The notes below the pieces were generated by a model. That model searched no databases. It was not told where the DNA came from and was given only the letters and a program-made list of their open reading frames with translations. From positions 1 through 64,000 of the forward strand of contig NZ_KI911559.1 in the NCBI RefSeq assembly GCF_000515255.1: a DNA stretch of 64,000 bases. Reading direction: 5' to 3'. The position numbers and the translations under genes were made by a program. This DNA is from Rhodovibrio salinarum DSM 9154. Its GTDB lineage: Bacteria > Pseudomonadota > Alphaproteobacteria > Kiloniellales > Rhodovibrionaceae. Positions 8,065 to 18,300 of the stretch are shown piece after piece; position 1 is the stretch's first letter; every line of letters begins with the position of its first letter.

Positions 8065-10022
8065 TCGACCCGCGAGCCGGTCGCGCGCTGGGGAAAGCCG
8101 GCTTGCCCCGTGCCGGGCTCGTCACCGGCGCCCCGGGTGCGGGTGGGCACTGGCGCACCGGGCCGCCGCTCCTCCGGGATCGCGCAGACGCCCAGACGCG
8201 CCAGCCGGCGCCCCAGCCTGGGCGACGAGCTGACGACCGTCATCGGGACGGCAAGCAGCAAGCCGATTAAGACCGGCGCCGCCCAGGGCAGCACGGCCGG
8301 CGCGAACGCCGCGAGCAAGCCACCGGCAAGCAGCCCGAATGCCGTCTGCGGCCACATGCCCGTCACTGCATCGCGCCAGGACACCCGGTGACCGTCACGC
8401 ACCTGCGCTTCCCACTTGACCTTGCGCCCCAGGGCCAGGCCGGCGACGAACACGCTCTGTGCCAGCATGACGACCGGCGCGATCAGCATGGAGAACACGA
8501 GCTCCGCCAGCCCGCCGCCGAGCACGTGCAACGCGCCGCCGTAGGCGCGCCGACGGCTGGGATCGAGCAGGGCGTGGGTGTAGCCGATCAGCTTGGGCGC
8601 GAAGGTGATGCCCATCATGGTGACGAACAGGGCGATCGCGACCTCCGGGCCCGGCCGCCCCATGAAGCCACCCATCTCCAGCTGCGGGCCGAAAGTGCCA
8701 ATGACGGCCTGGCTCATGCCCAGGATCATGAACAAGAGCCACGCCGGCGCGCCGGTGTACATCAGGATGGCCAGGGTCAGGTTCACCCGGCCCATGCCGG
8801 TGAACCATGGCTTCCCGAGCAGTTTCAGGTACTGCATGTTGCCCTGGCACCAACGCAGGTCGCGCTTGATGAAATCCGGCAGGGTCGGCGGCATCTCCTC
8901 GTAGCTGCCGCCCTCGACGGGCAGCACCCGGACCTCATAGCCGCCAGCGCGCATCAGCGCGGCTTCCACCTGATCGTGGCTCAGGATGTCGCCGCCCAGC
9001 GGCGGCGTGCCCGGCAACGGCTCCAGGTGGCAGAACTGCTTGAAGGCGTCGGTACGGATCACCGCGTTGTGGCCCCAGTAGGGGCAGGAACCGCCCTGCC
9101 ACCAGGCCGCGCCCACGGTATGCACCAGCATGCCGTGGCGCATGCCGAACTGGAAAAGACGCGCGAACGCGCTCTCGGTCGGCATACCCACAGCCAGCGA
9201 CTGCAGAATCCCAAGCCGCGGGTTGGCGTCCATGATCCGCACCAGCCGATCGACCGTGCGCCCGTGCATCGCACTGTCGGCGTCGAGCACGACCATGTAG
9301 TCGAAATCCTGACCGCGGGTCTCGACGAACGCCCACAGGTTGCCGGCCTTGTAGCCCTGGTTTTCCGTGCGGTGGCGGTAGTGCAGCCGCGCCGCACCGT
9401 CCGCGTCCGCGCACTGCCAGGCACGCAGGCGGCGCTGCTCGTCCGCGCGGATTTCGGGATCGGTGCTGTCGGACAGCAGGAACACCTCGTAACGACCGCC
9501 CACCCCAAGGCTATCCAAGGAGGCTAGAAGCTTTTGCAGATGGCGGAAGACGCGATCGGTGTCCTCGTTGAACACCGGCATGACGATCGCCACCCGGGCG
9601 CTTGAGCGTTTCACCCGGTTGCGATGAAACGGCGCCACCACGTCCAGATGGTTGCGGGCGGCCAACATAACGGCGGCGCCGATCACGGAATTCCAGAAGC
9701 CGATCACCACCATCGGAATCGACAGGCAGAAACACAGCAGCAGCAGCGATTCCACCGGCGCCAGACCGTCGCCGGCCAACAGCGCCGCCATCGTGGCGAC
9801 CGCAGCCAGCCAGGTGCCCCCGCACAGCGTCGCGAACGCCGCCCGGCGCCAGCCGATTCGCTCGTGAGAGCTGGAGGGTTTCTCACAGCTGTCAGACGCA
9901 GTGTGAATGTCCTGACTGTGGAGGTGTTCCGGACGCCCGGCAGCTGTCCGGCCGAGGGACGCGGCGCCGGTGCCGTTGGGCAAGCTGCTGTCAGTTGAGA
10001 CGCGCATCGATCGCTCAGCCAT
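8061..10022 (-). CDS. mdoH: glucans biosynthesis glucosyltransferase MdoH/OpgH
   Basis: 653 residues, shorter than the E. coli enzyme (about 850) mainly at the termini. It is an inner-membrane family-2 glycosyltransferase that makes and exports the beta-1,2-linked backbone of osmoregulated periplasmic glucans. Visible are two N-terminal membrane segments (about 58-115), a catalytic domain with VVLDADSAMHG, a DILSHDQVEAALM acidic block and the RDLRWCQGNMQYL motif (QxxRW-like), then a C-terminal multi-pass region. The first 55 residues are polar and probably cytoplasmic. AAAGGACAGG precedes the ATG. The usual partner opgG is not in the window; instead a secreted esterase is coupled downstream. 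Confidence 0.88.
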   Translation of the reverse strand: MAERSMRVSTDSSLPNGTGAASLGRTAAGRPEHLHSQDIHTASDSCEKPSSSHERIGWRRAAFATLCGGTWLAAVATMAALLAGDGLAPVESLLLLCFCLSIPMVVIGFWNSVIGAAVMLAARNHLDVVAPFHRNRVKRSSARVAIVMPVFNEDTDRVFRHLQKLLASLDSLGVGGRYEVFLLSDSTDPEIRADEQRRLRAWQCADADGAARLHYRHRTENQGYKAGNLWAFVETRGQDFDYMVVLDADSAMHGRTVDRLVRIMDANPRLGILQSLAVGMPTESAFARLFQFGMRHGMLVHTVGAAWWQGGSCPYWGHNAVIRTDAFKQFCHLEPLPGTPPLGGDILSHDQVEAALMRAGGYEVRVLPVEGGSYEEMPPTLPDFIKRDLRWCQGNMQYLKLLGKPWFTGMGRVNLTLAILMYTGAPAWLLFMILGMSQAVIGTFGPQLEMGGFMGRPGPEVAIALFVTMMGITFAPKLIGYTHALLDPSRRRAYGGALHVLGGGLAELVFSMLIAPVVMLAQSVFVAGLALGRKVKWEAQVRDGHRVSWRDAVTGMWPQTAFGLLAGGLLAAFAPAVLPWAAPVLIGLLLAVPMTVVSSSPRLGRRLARLGVCAIPEERRPGAPVPTRTRGAGDEPGTGQAGFPQRATGSRVD

Positions 10023-10327
10023 GCCTGTCCTTTCGCCGCGTTCGCGGACGGTTGTTCTAGCGGTGCATGCCGGCAGCTACGGTTCCCCCGATCCGCAGGT
10101 CCTAGCCGGACAGAAGATCAGCCTGGACCCACGACCTGCCAAGTCAGATCATCGACTTGACACCCTTTTATGCGAAATAGACCGCTGGCCACGCTTGGTC
10201 GCCGCCATGCAGATCGTATCCAAATCCACATAAGCTTACGGCTATCCACGGCGCGCGGATGACCTGAATATACTTATGGTCAGGGGCCGGCGGAAACGTT
10301 CTCCCCCCACACGCTCCGGAAGCTGCC
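10023..10327. other. intergenic region between hisI and mdoH
   Basis: Both flanking genes read on the minus strand. The 305 bases should hold the mdoH promoter. The only structure I see is a small inverted repeat, CAAGTC (10140-10145) with GACTTG (10154-10159), which could be an operator. No gene is supported here. Confidence 0.5.
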
Positions 10328-10726
10328 TTACAGCGGCTCCGGGCCGGCCTCTCCGGCACGTCGATAGAAACAGCTGCGCGCCCCAGTGTGGCAAGCCGCG
10401 CCGGTCTGCCGAATCAACAGCAGTAGCGTGTCGCCGTCGCAGTCGACCCGGGCCTCGACCAGTTCCTGGATGTGCCCGCTGGTATCCCCCTTGCGCCACA
10501 TCGCCTGCCGGGAGCGCGACCAGTAGGTCACCCGACCGCCCGTCAGGGTCGCGATCAAGGCCTCGCGGTTCATCCAGGCGAGCATCAACACCTCGCCGCT
10601 GTCGTGCTGCTGGGCAACGACGGGGACGAGGCCGTGGCTGTCGAACGCGACCGCGTCAGCGAAAGCGACCGCAGCCGTCTCGCTCAGCCGCAAAGCATCC
10701 ACCTCATTGCTCATGTGCACGTTCAT
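10328..10726 (-). CDS. hisI: phosphoribosyl-AMP cyclohydrolase (histidine biosynthesis)
   Basis: 132 residues, the length of a monofunctional HisI without the HisE half. It opens the adenine ring of phosphoribosyl-AMP in step 3 of histidine biosynthesis. Zinc and magnesium ligands are in place: [10 protein letters not shown] (D95, C96, D97, D99) and [18 protein letters not shown] (C112, C119). [13 protein letters not shown] and [19 protein letters not shown] are diagnostic. It stands apart from other his genes, as is common in alphaproteobacteria. Two ATGs (10726 and four codons on) are possible starts. Confidence 0.96.
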   Translation of the reverse strand: MNVHMSNEVDALRLSETAAVAFADAVAFDSHGLVPVVAQQHDSGEVLMLAWMNREALIATLTGGRVTYWSRSRQAMWRKGDTSGHIQELVEARVDCDGDTLLLLIRQTGAACHTGARSCFYRRAGEAGPEPL

Positions 10727-10976
10727 GATGACTTAACCCATCGACGGTGTAGTAGAGATCGGCTAGACGGGCGCCCGCTGAAACTTCCTGACGGGTAACC
10801 CCCACGTGAAGCGGTACCCCCCTTGGCGTGCGGACATCAGCCCTCATATCAGGGAGAGTCCCAAAATCCCACGCCTGCGTTTCGCAAGCGCTACGGAGGA
10901 CGCCGAGCCAGGGGGTTGCCCTGGCGCGCCATCCCCGTCAAGCTGAGACGAGGCAGATACGTATAGCCGAGGAGCC

Positions 10977-12245
10977 ATGAGCAAGTCCGGCGACGGCAAC
11001 AACCAGCAGCAGACCCTCTACTGCTCCTTCTGCGGCAAGAGCCAGCATGAGGTGAAGAAGCTCATCGCCGGTCCGGCCGTTTTCGTCTGCAACGAGTGCG
11101 TCGAGCTCTGCGCGGAGATCATCCACGACGAGCAGAAGCAGAGCTTTACCCGCGGCGACGGCGGCCTGCCGACACCCCAGCAGATCAAGCAGGTCCTGGA
11201 CGAGTACGTGATCGGCCAGGAGCATGCCAAGCGCGTGCTCTCGGTCGCGGTGCATAACCACTACAAGCGCCTGGAACACGTCGCAGGCGAGAACGACGTC
11301 GAGCTGTCGAAGTCCAACATCCTGCTGATCGGCCCCACCGGCAGCGGCAAGACCCTGCTGGCGCAGACGATGGCGCGCATCCTGGACGTGCCGTTTGCTA
11401 TCGCCGACGCCACCACCCTGACCGAATCGGGGTACGTCGGCGACGACGTGGAGTCGATCATCCAGAAGCTCCTGCAAGCTTCCGACTACAACGTCGAGCG
11501 CGCGCAGAAGGGCATCATCTACGTCGACGAGATCGACAAGATCACCCGCAAGTCGGATAACCCGTCGACCACGCGCGACGTCTCCGGCGAAGGCGTGCAG
11601 CAGGCCCTCCTGAAGATCATGGAGGGCACCACCGCCTCCGTCCCGCCGCAGGGCGGGCGGAAGCATCCGCAGCAGGAGTACCTGCACGTCGACACGACGA
11701 ACATCCTGTTCGTCTGCGGCGGTGCCTTCGCGGGTCTGGACAAGATCGTCAGCCAGCGCGGCCGATCTTCCTCGATCGGCTTCGGTGCGGACGTGCGCGC
11801 GCCCGAAGAACGCCAGACCGGCGATCTGCTCAAGGACACCGAGCCCGAGGATCTGCTGAAGTTCGGCCTGATCCCGGAGTTCGTCGGCCGTGTGCCCGTG
11901 GTGGCCACGCTGCACGATCTGGACAAGGACGCCCTGATCGACATCCTGACCAAGCCGAAGAACGCCCTGGTGAAGCAGTACCAGCGCCTCTTCGAAATGG
12001 AAGGCGTCGAGCTGGAGTTCACCGAGGGCGCGCTGGAAGCCGTCGCGGAAAAGGCGATCGCCCGCGGTGCCGGCGCCCGTGGCCTGCGTTCGATCATGGA
12101 GAACGTACTGCTTGAACCGATGTTCGAGCTGCCAGGCTACGAGGATGTCGAGCGTTTGACGGTCACGCGCGAGGTGATCGAAGGGACCGGCACGCCGGTC
12201 TTCACCTACCGCGACAACCAGAAACAATCACAAGGCGGCGGCTAA
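10977..12245 (+). CDS. clpX: ATP-dependent Clp protease ATP-binding subunit ClpX
   Basis: 422 residues, full length. The N-terminal C4 zinc domain has C16-x2-C19 and C38-x2-C41. The AAA+ module has GPTGSGKT (119-126), the [10 protein letters not shown] Walker B, and the [13 protein letters not shown] sensor-2 region. ClpX unfolds tagged proteins for the ClpP peptidase and remodels complexes; in alphaproteobacteria it degrades CtrA among others. Unusually, clpP is not upstream and lon is not downstream: hisI and a membrane protein flank it. A clear terminator follows. The 250-base leader (10727-10976) shows no gene. Confidence 0.98.
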   Translation: MSKSGDGNNQQQTLYCSFCGKSQHEVKKLIAGPAVFVCNECVELCAEIIHDEQKQSFTRGDGGLPTPQQIKQVLDEYVIGQEHAKRVLSVAVHNHYKRLEHVAGENDVELSKSNILLIGPTGSGKTLLAQTMARILDVPFAIADATTLTESGYVGDDVESIIQKLLQASDYNVERAQKGIIYVDEIDKITRKSDNPSTTRDVSGEGVQQALLKIMEGTTASVPPQGGRKHPQQEYLHVDTTNILFVCGGAFAGLDKIVSQRGRSSSIGFGADVRAPEERQTGDLLKDTEPEDLLKFGLIPEFVGRVPVVATLHDLDKDALIDILTKPKNALVKQYQRLFEMEGVELEFTEGALEAVAEKAIARGAGARGLRSIMENVLLEPMFELPGYEDVERLTVTREVIEGTGTPVFTYRDNQKQSQGGG

Positions 12246-12268
12246 CCTCCGCCGGCCCCGGATGGAAC

Positions 12269-12304
12269 AAGGCCCGGCACATCGCCTCGTGCCGGGCCTT
12301 TTTC
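12269..12304 (+). terminator. Rho-independent terminator of clpX
   Basis: A 12-bp stem (AAGGCCCGGCAC with GTGCCGGGCCTT) with an eight-base loop, followed by a T run, 24 bases after the clpX stop. It isolates clpX from the membrane-protein gene downstream. Confidence 0.92.
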
Positions 12305-12403
12305 TGTGCACGGCACCCCGGCCGTGCCCCCTGTTCCTCTTCTCTTCCTCAAGGGAGGGAGCGTGCCTTCCCTGCGCTCTCTCACGCCCGCCCACCAAGC
12401 CGC

Positions 12404-13774
12404 ATGCTCAACCGACGAATCGCGCCCACCGCCTGGCTCTACCTCGCCGTCTACCTGCTAACTCTGGTTGACGCCCTGCGCCCGACACCGGTCGTGGCGG
12501 GCATCGCGGCGGTGGGGTTGATGACGTTCGTCATCCTGCAGGCGCCCGCGATCCGCATGCCGCAACGCATCGCCGCCGCCGTGCTGATCACGGCCGGGCT
12601 GGCGGCGGCCTGGAGCCGGGACGGGTCTGCGGGCGCGCTTGCCGACCTGATGAGTGGGGCCGAACGGGCGCTGCCCTTCATGGTGCTGTTTGCGGCGGTG
12701 ATGTGCCTGCAGGTGCCCGCCCTCGCCAGTCCGTCGTTCCGTCAGTTGGGCGAACGCGTGGTCGCCCAACCGCCCGGTCGGCGCTTCCTGATGCTGGCGT
12801 TCGCCGGGCACTACCTGGGCGCCGTCCTCAACCTTGCCGGGCTGCAGCTGGTCGCCAGCCTGCTCGACCCGGACATGCGCCCGCGCCTGCGCCGGCGTCT
12901 GACGCTCGCGGTGGTGCGCGGGTTTTCGGGCGCGGTCATGTGGTCGCCCTTTTTCGTCGGCATGGGCGTGATCCTGACGGTCGTGCCCGATGTCTCGTGG
13001 CTGCAACTGGCCCCCGCGGGGCTCGCGATCGGCAGCGGGCTGGTCGGGCTTGCCTGGGCCCTCGACCGGACAACACGCGGGCCGCGCGATCCCAGAGGCG
13101 ACCGCCCGGCGCCACCGGAAGGCAAGCTGGGCCGGGGCATCCTCGGCGTGCTGACGATCTTCGCCACCCTAACCGCATCCGTGGTCGCCCTGTCCGAGGG
13201 CGCGGGCCTGTCGATCGTGATCTCGCTCGGCCTGATCGCCCCCACCCTTTCGATCGTTTGGGCCGCCCTGTTGCGCCGCACCGGCGCGGCCGAGCCGGCG
13301 CCAGTGTTGAGTAGCGTGGTCACGCACCTGCCTGGCCTGCGCAACGAGGCCGCGCTGTTCCTGGCGGCCACCGTGTTCGCGGTCGGCGTCAGCCACGCCG
13401 TGCAACCGGATGCCGTTGCCGGCAGTCTCGGCCTGGCCGACTGGCCATCCGCCTTGCGCGCGGCCGTGCTCGCGGTCACCGGCACGTTCTTGGGGGGCTT
13501 GGGCATACATCCGGTGGTGCTCGCGATCCTGGTGGGCGACGTGCTCGGTCCAGCAGCCCTGGGACTGAGCCCGCTTGCGGTGGCGCTGCTGTTGGCGGTG
13601 ATCTGGGGCATGGGCACGCAGATGTCGCCCTTCTCGGCAACCGTCATGCACGTCTCCCGGATGCTCGACGTTTCGGTGTTTCGGGTCGCCTGGTTGTGGA
13701 ACGCGCCCTATTGCCTGCCCGCCGCCGCCCTGGCCGGGACGGCGGTGGCCGGAGTCGCCGCCCTTCTCGGCTGA
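12404..13774 (+). CDS. polytopic membrane protein, probable transporter, family not identified
   Basis: 456 residues, very hydrophobic, with roughly 11-12 membrane segments starting near residue 15. The two halves look related, each with a Gly-rich re-entrant-like stretch (MWSPFFVGMGVIL near 180 and GTFLGGLGIHPVVLAIL near 363). The motif WGMGTQMSPFSATVMH near 405 resembles the SPxx loops of ion-transporter / DctM-like permeases. I take it as an inner-membrane transporter of unknown substrate. It is alone between terminators and a proline-rich gene. The start at 12404 has no strong ribosome site. Confidence 0.65.
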   Translation: MLNRRIAPTAWLYLAVYLLTLVDALRPTPVVAGIAAVGLMTFVILQAPAIRMPQRIAAAVLITAGLAAAWSRDGSAGALADLMSGAERALPFMVLFAAVMCLQVPALASPSFRQLGERVVAQPPGRRFLMLAFAGHYLGAVLNLAGLQLVASLLDPDMRPRLRRRLTLAVVRGFSGAVMWSPFFVGMGVILTVVPDVSWLQLAPAGLAIGSGLVGLAWALDRTTRGPRDPRGDRPAPPEGKLGRGILGVLTIFATLTASVVALSEGAGLSIVISLGLIAPTLSIVWAALLRRTGAAEPAPVLSSVVTHLPGLRNEAALFLAATVFAVGVSHAVQPDAVAGSLGLADWPSALRAAVLAVTGTFLGGLGIHPVVLAILVGDVLGPAALGLSPLAVALLLAVIWGMGTQMSPFSATVMHVSRMLDVSVFRVAWLWNAPYCLPAAALAGTAVAGVAALLG

Positions 13775-13855
13775 TCGCCCCCAGGGGTCTGGACGACCAA
13801 CCGGTCGATGCGGGAGCATGGGCGAAACGGCGTACTGTTACAGGAGGCGGCGCCC

Positions 13856-14146
13856 ATGGACCGCATGCCCCACGAGCCGGTGCCCGGCCTTTTTGTCGTC
13901 GACGGCCACCGTCCCGTTCCAACGGCTCAGCCGCCCCGGCCGCCACAGCCCCCGCAACCGCCCGAAGAAGAACCGCCCGGCCCGGACGAGACGCCCCCCG
14001 TACCGCCGGAGCATGAGCCCGATCCCCCGATCGAGGAGCCGCCCGGCGGCCCCGGCCCGGAAATTCCACCGGACATCCCCCCGATGGAAGAGCCGCCCCA
14101 GCCACCCGGCATGCAGGCGTTCAACGGTCGCGGTTCGAGTGAATGA
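13856..14146 (+). CDS. proline-rich small protein coupled to a DUF309 gene
   Basis: 96 residues from the ATG at 13856, with GGAGG nine bases before it. The first 20 residues (MDRMPHEPVPGLFVVDGHRP) look ordered. The rest is almost wholly Pro, Glu, Gly and Asp in short repeats (PPQPPQPPEEEPPGP), so it is disordered and acidic. No signal peptide. Its stop overlaps the start of the DUF309 gene by 4 bases. The good ribosome site and coupling support a real gene. Function unknown; a flexible linker or binding partner for the DUF309 protein is one possibility. Confidence 0.65.
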   Translation: MDRMPHEPVPGLFVVDGHRPVPTAQPPRPPQPPQPPEEEPPGPDETPPVPPEHEPDPPIEEPPGGPGPEIPPDIPPMEEPPQPPGMQAFNGRGSSE

Positions 14147-14688
14147 GCCAGGCACCGCCGCGCTACCTGCCGGCGCGGGCATTGCCCCCCTATGCCTACT
14201 TGCCGTACCGCGACCCGGCGGGCCGTCATCCGCATCCCGTACGCGACCCCGGCGGCCATGTCCGCAACGGCGCCCCCGGCCCCGAGGTCACCGGTCCGCC
14301 GGACCCTGATGCCTGGCGGAGCACGCCGGCTTTCCTGTGGGGCATCGATCTGTTCAACGCCGGTTACGCCTGGGAGGCGCACGAGGCGTGGGAGGATCTA
14401 TGGCGCGCCGCCGACAGGCCGGAGGCGGCCGAACTGCTGCACGGGCTGATCAAATTGGCCGCCGCCGGCGTCAAAGCCGGTGTCGGCAATACTCGCGGCG
14501 TCGCGCGCCACGCCACCGCCGCCGCGGAGCTGTTCGCCCAACTCGCCGCGCAGGGACATGACCGCCTGTTCGGTCTCGACCCGCATGCGCTGGCGCGCGC
14601 GGCACAAGCCTGGGCGGAGCAGCCGGACACAGGGCTCGCCACCGCCCCGACGTTGCGGCCGGACGATAAGCCCGCCGCGACACCTTAG
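14143..14688 (+). CDS. DUF309 domain-containing protein
   Basis: 181 residues. Residues about 68-115 carry the family signature: GIDLFNAGYAWEAHEAWEDLW, then LLHGLIKLAAAGVKAGVGN. The conserved His and Glu of HEAWE look like a metal or catalytic site in a small helical bundle. The biochemical role of the family is unknown. The first 55 residues are Pro/Arg-rich and low-complexity, echoing the upstream proline-rich protein to which this gene is coupled by a 4-base overlap. Confidence 0.85.
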   Translation: MSQAPPRYLPARALPPYAYLPYRDPAGRHPHPVRDPGGHVRNGAPGPEVTGPPDPDAWRSTPAFLWGIDLFNAGYAWEAHEAWEDLWRAADRPEAAELLHGLIKLAAAGVKAGVGNTRGVARHATAAAELFAQLAAQGHDRLFGLDPHALARAAQAWAEQPDTGLATAPTLRPDDKPAATP

Positions 14689-14767
14689 CGCCGTGGTCAA
14701 CAACCCTATTCGGGCGTATCATTCTGGATGGAGGGTGTTTGAGCTGAAGGGCACGGGAGAACACGCT

Positions 14768-15217
14768 ATGGCGATCGACGAAGAACGCCTGACCACCACG
14801 GAACTCGAAACGTTGGCCGCGCTATCGCTAGCCGGCGACGACGTCACGATTGCCGGTCTGGGCGACCTGCTCGATGTCGACTGGGACACTGCCGACACCC
14901 GCGTTGGCGCGCTTGAGGCCAAGGGCGTGGCGGTCGCGCGCGAACGGCGGATGACCGGCGAACGCGCCTTTCTCGCCGAAACCGACCGGCTGGACTGGTT
15001 CCGCGCCCGCGCGATCCTGTACAGCGAGCCGGAGCGGCCGAATGCCCTTCCCTATCCGCGTCCGGAGACGGCGACCGACCGCCGGATCGAGGCCGGCGCC
15101 TTCGTCGTCCTGATCGCAGCGCTCGTGGGCGGCATTGGCTATCAAGGCGCGCGCGTCATCCCGCCGGAAACCGTCGCCCAGGCCGCCGTCCTGCTGGAGT
15201 GGCTGCCGACGTTCTAA
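14768..15217 (+). CDS. small membrane-anchored protein with a helix-turn-helix-like N-terminus
   Basis: 149 residues. Residues 1-75 (ELETLAALSLAGDDVTIAGLGDLLDVDWDTADTRVGALEA in part) read like a winged-helix fold, as in MarR-type domains, with no clear DNA-contact basic patch. A single hydrophobic segment (about 115-135, GAFVVLIAALVGGIGYQGA) anchors the C-terminus. GGGAGAA precedes the ATG. I recognise no named family. A membrane-tethered regulator is one reading; a structural protein is another. Confidence 0.6.
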   Translation: MAIDEERLTTTELETLAALSLAGDDVTIAGLGDLLDVDWDTADTRVGALEAKGVAVARERRMTGERAFLAETDRLDWFRARAILYSEPERPNALPYPRPETATDRRIEAGAFVVLIAALVGGIGYQGARVIPPETVAQAAVLLEWLPTF

Positions 15218-15241
15218 GCCCACCGCCCGCACACCGCACTG

Positions 15242-15274
15242 CCCCCAATCCCTTCAGGAAGAAGGGATTGGGGG
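15242..15274. terminator. perfect 14-bp hairpin between convergent genes
   Basis: CCCCCAATCCCTTC (15242-15255) pairs fully with GAAGGGATTGGGGG (15261-15274) around a five-base loop. It lies between the stop of the small membrane protein and the stop of pyruvate carboxylase, where a two-way terminator is expected, but it lacks a T run on either strand. Confidence 0.55.
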
Positions 15275-15306
15275 GATGCGAGCGCCGGGGCGCCGCTTTT
15301 GTTCCG

Positions 15307-18300
15307 TTACGTCTCCAGCCGGACCACGAGGTCGTGCTGCTCGACGCGGGTGCCGGGCTGCAGGACGATCTCGGAGACCTTGCCGTCGGTCTGGGCGTAG
15401 ACGGCCGTTTCCATCTTCATCGCCTCGATCGTGAACAGGCGGTCGCCCTCGGCGACCTTCTGGCCCGGCTGGACGGAGATGCCGACCAGCATGCCCGGCA
15501 TCGGCGCGCCAATCTGGCCGGGGTCGCTCTCGTCCGCCTTTTGGTTGGCGCGCCCCTGGGCGGCCAGGCTCTTATCCTGCACGGTGACGGTACGCGGCTG
15601 GCCGTTCAGCTCGAAGAAGACGGTGCGCCGGCCTTCCTGGTCGGCTTGGCTAGTCGTTAGGTAGTTCACGATCAGCCGCTTGCCCTCCTCGATCTCGATC
15701 GCGAACTCCTCGCCCACGTTCGGGCCATAGAAGAACTGCGGGGTGGGCACGCGGGACACGTCGGAATAGGTGCGCTCGTGCTTGACGTAGTCGAGCGTAA
15801 CGGCCGGGTACATCAGATAACTGGCGAGCAGCTTGTCGTCCGGCTTGCGCCGGGCCTTCTTCTCCAGGTCCTGGCGCTCGGCGTCCAAGTCGGTCGCCGC
15901 CAGCACCGCGCCAGGCCGCTCGGTCATCGGCTGCTCGTCGCCCAGCACCTTCTGCTGTAGCCCCTTGGGGAAGCCGCCCACCGGCTGGCCGATCTCGCCG
16001 CGGAAGAACTCCTTCACCGAGTTGGGGAAGGCGATCTCCTTCTCGGGGTCGAGCACCTCTTCCTTGGTCAGGCTGTTGGAAACCATGTAGAGCGCCATGT
16101 CGCCCACAACCTTGGAGGTCGGCGTCACCTTGACGATGTTGCCGAACATCTCGTTGACTTGCGCATAGGCCCGGGCGACCTCCGGCCAGTGCGCCTCCAG
16201 GCCCATCGCGCGCGCCTGCTCGGCCAGGTTGGTGTACTGCCCGCCCGGCATGCCGTGCTCGTAAACCTCGCTCGCGCCCGCGCGCATGTCGGGCTCGAAC
16301 GGGCGGTAGTATTTGCGCACGCCGCGCCAGTAGTCGGAAACCTCCAGTAGCGCCTCCTTGTCCAGCCCGGTGTCGCGCGCACCGCCGCGCAGGGCAGCCG
16401 CGATCGAGCCCAGATTGGGCTGCGAGGTCAGGCCGCTCATCGCGTCCATCGCCGCGTCCGCGGCATCCACGCCGGCTTCGCTTGCTGCCAGCACGCTGGC
16501 CGCGGCAATGCCGCTGGTATCGTGGGTGTGGAAGTGCACCGGGATGCCGATTTCCTGCTTCAGGGCGGAGACCAGCTGGGTGGCGGCGGCCGGCTTGCAC
16601 AGGCCGGCCATGTCCTTGATGCCCAGGATGTTGGCGCCAGCGGCCTCCAGCTCCTTAGCCAGGTTGACATAGTACTTGAGGGTGTACTTATCCTCGCGCG
16701 GGTCGGTCAGGTCGCCAGCGTAGCAGATCGCCGCCTCGCACAACTTGCCCTGCTCGCGCACGGCATCCATCGACAGGCGCATGTTCTCGACCCAGTTCAG
16801 CGAGTCGAAAATGCGGAAGACGTCGACGCCGGCCTCCGCGGCCTGGGCGACGAAGAACTTCACCACGTTGTCCGGGTAGTTCTTGTAGCCGACGCCGTTG
16901 GCCCCGCGCAGCAGCATCTGGAACAGTACGTTCGGCACCTGCTGACGCAGCCGCGCCAGACGGTCCCAGGGGTCTTCCTTCAGGAAGCGCATCGAGACGT
17001 CGAAGGTCGCCCCGCCCCAACATTCCAGCGAGAACAGCTCGGGCATCCGGCGGGCGTAGTGCGGCGCGGCCGAGAGCAGATCGTAGGTGCGGAACCGCGT
17101 GGCCAGCAGCGACTGGTGGGCGTCGCGCATCGTGGTGTCGGTCAGCAGCAGCCGCTTCTGGTCGAGCATCCACTGCGAGAAGCCTTCCGGACCCAGCTCG
17201 TCCAGCTTCTGCTTGGTCCCGACCGGCGGGTTGATGTCGGGCAGATGCGGCAGGCGCGCGGGCGGGCAATCGCCCGGCCAAGTCCGCCCCGCGACCTCCG
17301 GGTTGCCGTTGACCAGCACGTCGCCCAGGAAGGACAGCAACCGGGTCGCCCGGTCGCGCCGCGGCGGGAAGTCGAACAGCTCTGGGGTGTCGTCGATGAA
17401 GCGGGTGGTGATATCGCCGCCGCGGAACTTGGGATGGGTGATCAACTGTTCCAGGAAGCGCAGGTTGGTCGCCACGCCGCGAATCCGGAACTCCCGGATC
17501 GCCCGCTCCATCCGCTTGGCCGCCTCCTCCGGGGTCGGCGCCCAGGCGGTCACCTTCTCCAGCAGGGAATCGTAGAACGGCGTGATCACGGCGCCGGAGA
17601 AAGCCGTGCCCCCGTCGAGACGGATGCCAAAGCCGGTCGCCCCACGGTAGGCGGCGATCTGGCCGTAGTCGGGGATGAACTTGTTCTGCGGGTCCTCGGT
17701 CGTGATCCGGCACTGGATGGCGTGGCCGAACAGCTCGATCTCGTCCTGCACCGGCACGCCGCTATCCGCCTCGTCGCCGATCTTCGAGCCCTGAGCGACC
17801 CGGATCTGCGCCTTCACCAGGTCGACGCCGGTGACCTCCTCGGTGACGGTGTGCTCGACCTGGATGCGCGGGTTCACCTCGATGAAGAAGAACTCGCCAC
17901 TGTCCGCATCCAGCAGGAACTCGACCGTGCCGGCGTTCACGTAGCCGGCGGTGCGCGCCAGCTTGACGGCCGCGTCGCACAGCGCCTGGCGCGTCTGCGG
18001 CGCCAGATCCGGGGCCGGTGCGCGCTCGACCACCTTCTGATGGCGGCGCTGCAGCGAGCAGTCGCGCTCCCACAGGTGCACGACCGTGCCGTGGTGGTCG
18101 CCCAGCACCTGCACCTCGATGTGCCGGGCGCGGCGCACCAGCTTTTCCAGGAACACCTCGTCGTTGCCGAAGGCCGCCTTGGCTTCGCGACGGGCGGCGG
18201 CGATCTCGTCCGGCAATTGGTCGCCGTTCTCGACCACGCGCATGCCGCGGCCGCCGCCGCCCCAGCTCGCCTTCAGCATCACCGGGTAGCCGACCTGTTC

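Noticed and set aside
10938-12227. 429-codon open frame on the minus strand
   Set aside because: Antisense to clpX; no recognisable motif.
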